Origin: an uncultured Bacteroidales bacterium
GTDB lineage: Bacteria; Bacteroidota; Bacteroidia; Bacteroidales; F082
Assembly (NCBI GenBank): GCA_937906455.1
Contig: CALCYT010000041.1
Coordinates: 1 to 24,823, forward strand
Length of the DNA stretch: 24,823 nucleotides
Direction: 5' to 3'
The first letter of the stretch is position 1. Each line of letters starts with the position of its first letter. The position numbers and the translations under genes were made by a program. Positions 22,894 to 24,823 of the stretch are shown one piece after another. The notes under the pieces were generated by a model. It was given only the letters and a program-made list of their open reading frames with translations. It was not told where the DNA came from and did no database searches.

Positions 22894-24420
22894 ATGAAAG
22901 CACTACTTGACACAAATATTATCATTCATCGGGAAACACCTAATGTTAGAAATCTTTCTATAGGTACTTTGTTCAAATGGCTTGACAAGGCGCATTATGA
23001 AAAATGTGTCCATCCTGTTACGGTAGAAGAATTAAACAATAATTCAAATTCGGACACTCGAAGTAATTTTAATGCCAAGATTCAAAGTTATGTGCTTCTC
23101 AAAATGGTGGCTCCAATTCACTCAAAAGTAGCGGAGATGTCTCATTTGATGGATGTGACAGACAATGACAAAAAGGATACAATTTTATTAAACGAAGTCT
23201 ATTGCGATAGGGTTGATATTCTAATAACAGAAGATAAAAAAATCCATTTCAAAGCCCAACAACTTGGTATCGAGGATAAGGTTTTTACAATAAATTCTTT
23301 CCTTGAGATGGTTGTATCTGAATATCCAGATCTGATAGATTATAAAGTACTTGCTGTTAAGCAAGAATATTTTGGGAATATAAATCTGTCTGACAACTTC
23401 TTTGATTCATTAAAAGACGACTATCCTGGATTTGAAAAATGGTTCAACAAAAAAGCCGAAGAAAAAGCATATATCACATATAACAAAGGTAAAGTTCTGT
23501 CTTTTTTATACTTAAAGATTGAAAACAACGATGAAAACTATAACGACATAACTCCTGTTTTTTTACCAAAGAAACGTTTGAAAGTTGGCACTTTCAAAGT
23601 TGTTAGTAATGGAGTGCGATTAGGAGAAAGATTTATAAAGATTATTTTTGACAATGCCGTTAGTAATAATGTCAATGAAATTTATGTTACAGTATATGAT
23701 AGAACAGAGGAGCAAAAACGTTTAATCTCTTTGATGGAGGAATGGGGATTCAAAAAGCATGGTACGAAAGGAACTAACGGAGAACTAGTATATGTTCGAG
23801 ATTTTTCAAAAAAGTTTAATATTGAGAACCCTAAAATAACCTACCCGTTTATACCGACGAATACCAACATTTTTATTATTCCAATATACCCCAAATATCA
23901 TACGGAACTTCTGCCAGATTCTTTTCTTAGAACCGAATCGCCTGATAATTTCGTCGAAAGCGAACCTCACAGAAATGCAATTAGCAAAGTTTATATTTCT
24001 CGCTCAATCCAAAGGAATATAAAACGGGGTGATGTTCTTGTTTTTTATAGGACAGCACCTAAAGATAAATCAGCATATTATCACAGTGTAATAACTACTA
24101 TTGGTATAGTGGAAGACAAGCAAGATAATATTCAAAATGAAAAAGAATTCATAATGAAAGCTCGTAAGAGAAGCATCTTTACAGATGAATATTTGAGCGA
24201 ATTTTGGAATTACAATCCGAGATATCGGCCTTTTTTGATACGGTTTTTATCTACTTATTCGTTTCAATTAGGAAATCGTTTAAATCGTAAACAATTACTA
24301 GAAATGAATATTTTAACGGGCGAGGAAAATGAATTAAGAGGTTTGAAACAAATCTCCAAGGAACAATTTGTTGAAATTCTTAAATGTACCAAAGTAAATG
24401 AAAGTGTTATTGTCTATTAA
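22894..24420 (+). CDS. Fusion of PIN nuclease, GNAT acetyltransferase-like and PUA/EVE-like domains
   Basis: The protein has 508 residues and reads as three domains. Residues 1-145 are a PIN domain: LLDTN with Asp6, Glu45/46 in VTVEEL, Asp95 and Asp114 (LITEDKKIH) form the acidic metal site of an RNase. Residues about 168-303 are GNAT-like: ITYN.GKVLSFLYLK, FKVVSNGVRLGERFIK at the acetyl-CoA loop, then EIYVTVYD and EEWGFKKHG. Residues about 323-500 resemble PUA/EVE/ASCH folds (ISRSIQRNIKRGDVLVFYRT, TTIGIVED, FLIRFL). The gap to the previous gene is 16 bases. PIN plus PUA-like suggests cutting of RNA or DNA recognised by the third domain; the GNAT could modify the target or be degenerate. Domain assignments are from motifs only. 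Confidence 0.75.
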   Translation: MKALLDTNIIIHRETPNVRNLSIGTLFKWLDKAHYEKCVHPVTVEELNNNSNSDTRSNFNAKIQSYVLLKMVAPIHSKVAEMSHLMDVTDNDKKDTILLNEVYCDRVDILITEDKKIHFKAQQLGIEDKVFTINSFLEMVVSEYPDLIDYKVLAVKQEYFGNINLSDNFFDSLKDDYPGFEKWFNKKAEEKAYITYNKGKVLSFLYLKIENNDENYNDITPVFLPKKRLKVGTFKVVSNGVRLGERFIKIIFDNAVSNNVNEIYVTVYDRTEEQKRLISLMEEWGFKKHGTKGTNGELVYVRDFSKKFNIENPKITYPFIPTNTNIFIIPIYPKYHTELLPDSFLRTESPDNFVESEPHRNAISKVYISRSIQRNIKRGDVLVFYRTAPKDKSAYYHSVITTIGIVEDKQDNIQNEKEFIMKARKRSIFTDEYLSEFWNYNPRYRPFLIRFLSTYSFQLGNRLNRKQLLEMNILTGEENELRGLKQISKEQFVEILKCTKVNESVIVY

Positions 24421-24769
24421 ACCCGAGTTTGCCGAGAAAATATTTGACGGAACCAAAAAATATGAGTTCCGTAAATCCATTTTCAAGAACAGTGATGTTC
24501 AGAAAGTGGTTGTATATGCATCGTCACCAGTCCAAAAAGTTATTGGTGAATTTGCCATCGCTGATATTTTGAATGATGATGTTGAAACCATCTGGAATCA
24601 AACATCCCGTTATTCAGGCATATCCCGCGATTTCTATTTGTCTTATTTTTCAAATAAAGAAAAAGCGTATGCAATAAAAATAGGAAAAATTACACGGTAT
24701 ATACAAGCACGTGATTTAAGTGATTATAATCTGAGTTTTGCCCCACAATCTTTTGCATATATAAGATGA
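24398..24769 (+). CDS. ASCH domain protein
   Basis: The protein has 123 residues and is a single ASCH domain (PUA-like fold): SIKPEFAEKIFDGTKKYEFRK (residues 6-26) is the hallmark binding strand and helix, then VVVYASSPVQKVIGEFAI, and SGISRDFYLSYFSNKEKAYAIKI and the APQSFAYIR end of the COG4933-type proteins. ASCH domains bind RNA or modified bases; E. coli YqfB of this fold hydrolyses N4-acetylcytidine. Its start lies 23 bases inside the end of the PIN-GNAT gene, so the two are coupled. A partner role to that protein is likely: antitoxin-like, modified-base reader, or ac4C hydrolase. Confidence 0.85.
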   Translation: MKVLLSIKPEFAEKIFDGTKKYEFRKSIFKNSDVQKVVVYASSPVQKVIGEFAIADILNDDVETIWNQTSRYSGISRDFYLSYFSNKEKAYAIKIGKITRYIQARDLSDYNLSFAPQSFAYIR

Positions 24770-24823
24770 AGAAAAAACACACATTCAAAAACTTGTTCGC
24801 CAGATGCGGAAGACAAGCGGCAC
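24766..24823 (+). CDS. Start of a further gene in the methyltransferase operon (3' partial)
   Basis: ATG at 24766 overlaps the ASCH stop (ATGA) and the frame stays open to the right edge: MKKKHTFKNLFARCGRQAA. The beginning is very basic, with no signal peptide in the visible part. The overlap, the same as between the methyltransferase and the membrane protein, is the main argument that it is real. Its product cannot be named. Confidence 0.5.
   Translation, partial: MKKKHTFKNLFARCGRQAA

Overview
The window is chromosomal DNA from a member of the Bacteroidota, most likely the order Bacteroidales. The signs are: type IX secretion (T9SS) C-terminal sorting domains at 1-103 and 8272-11481; repeated TAnnTTTG-type -7 promoter boxes; Bacteroidota-style lipoproteins; a TlpA/DUF1573 pair; and a lipoprotein/radical SAM pair of a Bacteroidetes type. 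Genus cannot be decided from the sequence.

Region A (1-4263) is AT-rich and rearranged. It holds the tail of a T9SS cargo protein, a small membrane protein, a Cys-rich lipoprotein, a secreted TlpA-like thioredoxin, a DUF1573 protein, and a lipoprotein related to the N-terminal half of the TlpA protein. Three copies of one leader element (9-bp repeats plus about 90 conserved bases) punctuate it. The third copy is followed by a wrecked DUF1573 tail, which points to segmental duplication followed by deletion.

Region B (4362-13600) carries a GH89 alpha-N-acetylglucosaminidase lipoprotein, a convergent 5'-truncated NhaC-type antiporter, and a 1069-residue T9SS protein placed singly behind a cobalamin riboswitch. 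This protein combines a beta-helix, Ig-like repeats and a DUF4465 domain. A His-rich P-type metal ATPase carrying two in-frame copies of a dispersed repeat follows.

Region C (13668-18257) has a small lipoprotein overlapping a radical SAM/SPASM enzyme, an EFR1-type flavodoxin/ferredoxin, an unrecognised secreted protein, a YbgC-like thioesterase and a tandem PAP2 acid phosphatase whose second domain has lost its PSGH motif.

Region D (18345-20462, minus strand) is a compact queCDEF operon for preQ0/preQ1, with a 36-base class-I preQ1 riboswitch directly on the queC ribosome binding site. The product pathway therefore feeds back on its own operon.

Region E (20595-24823) is lower in GC and looks acquired. 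A C5-cytosine methyltransferase is followed, with overlaps or a 16-base gap, by a protein with two C-terminal membrane segments, a PIN-GNAT-PUA-like fusion, an ASCH protein and the start of another gene. It is the best candidate for an undescribed defence or nucleic-acid-modification system. The cobalamin-controlled T9SS protein and the lipoprotein/radical SAM pair are the next most interesting.
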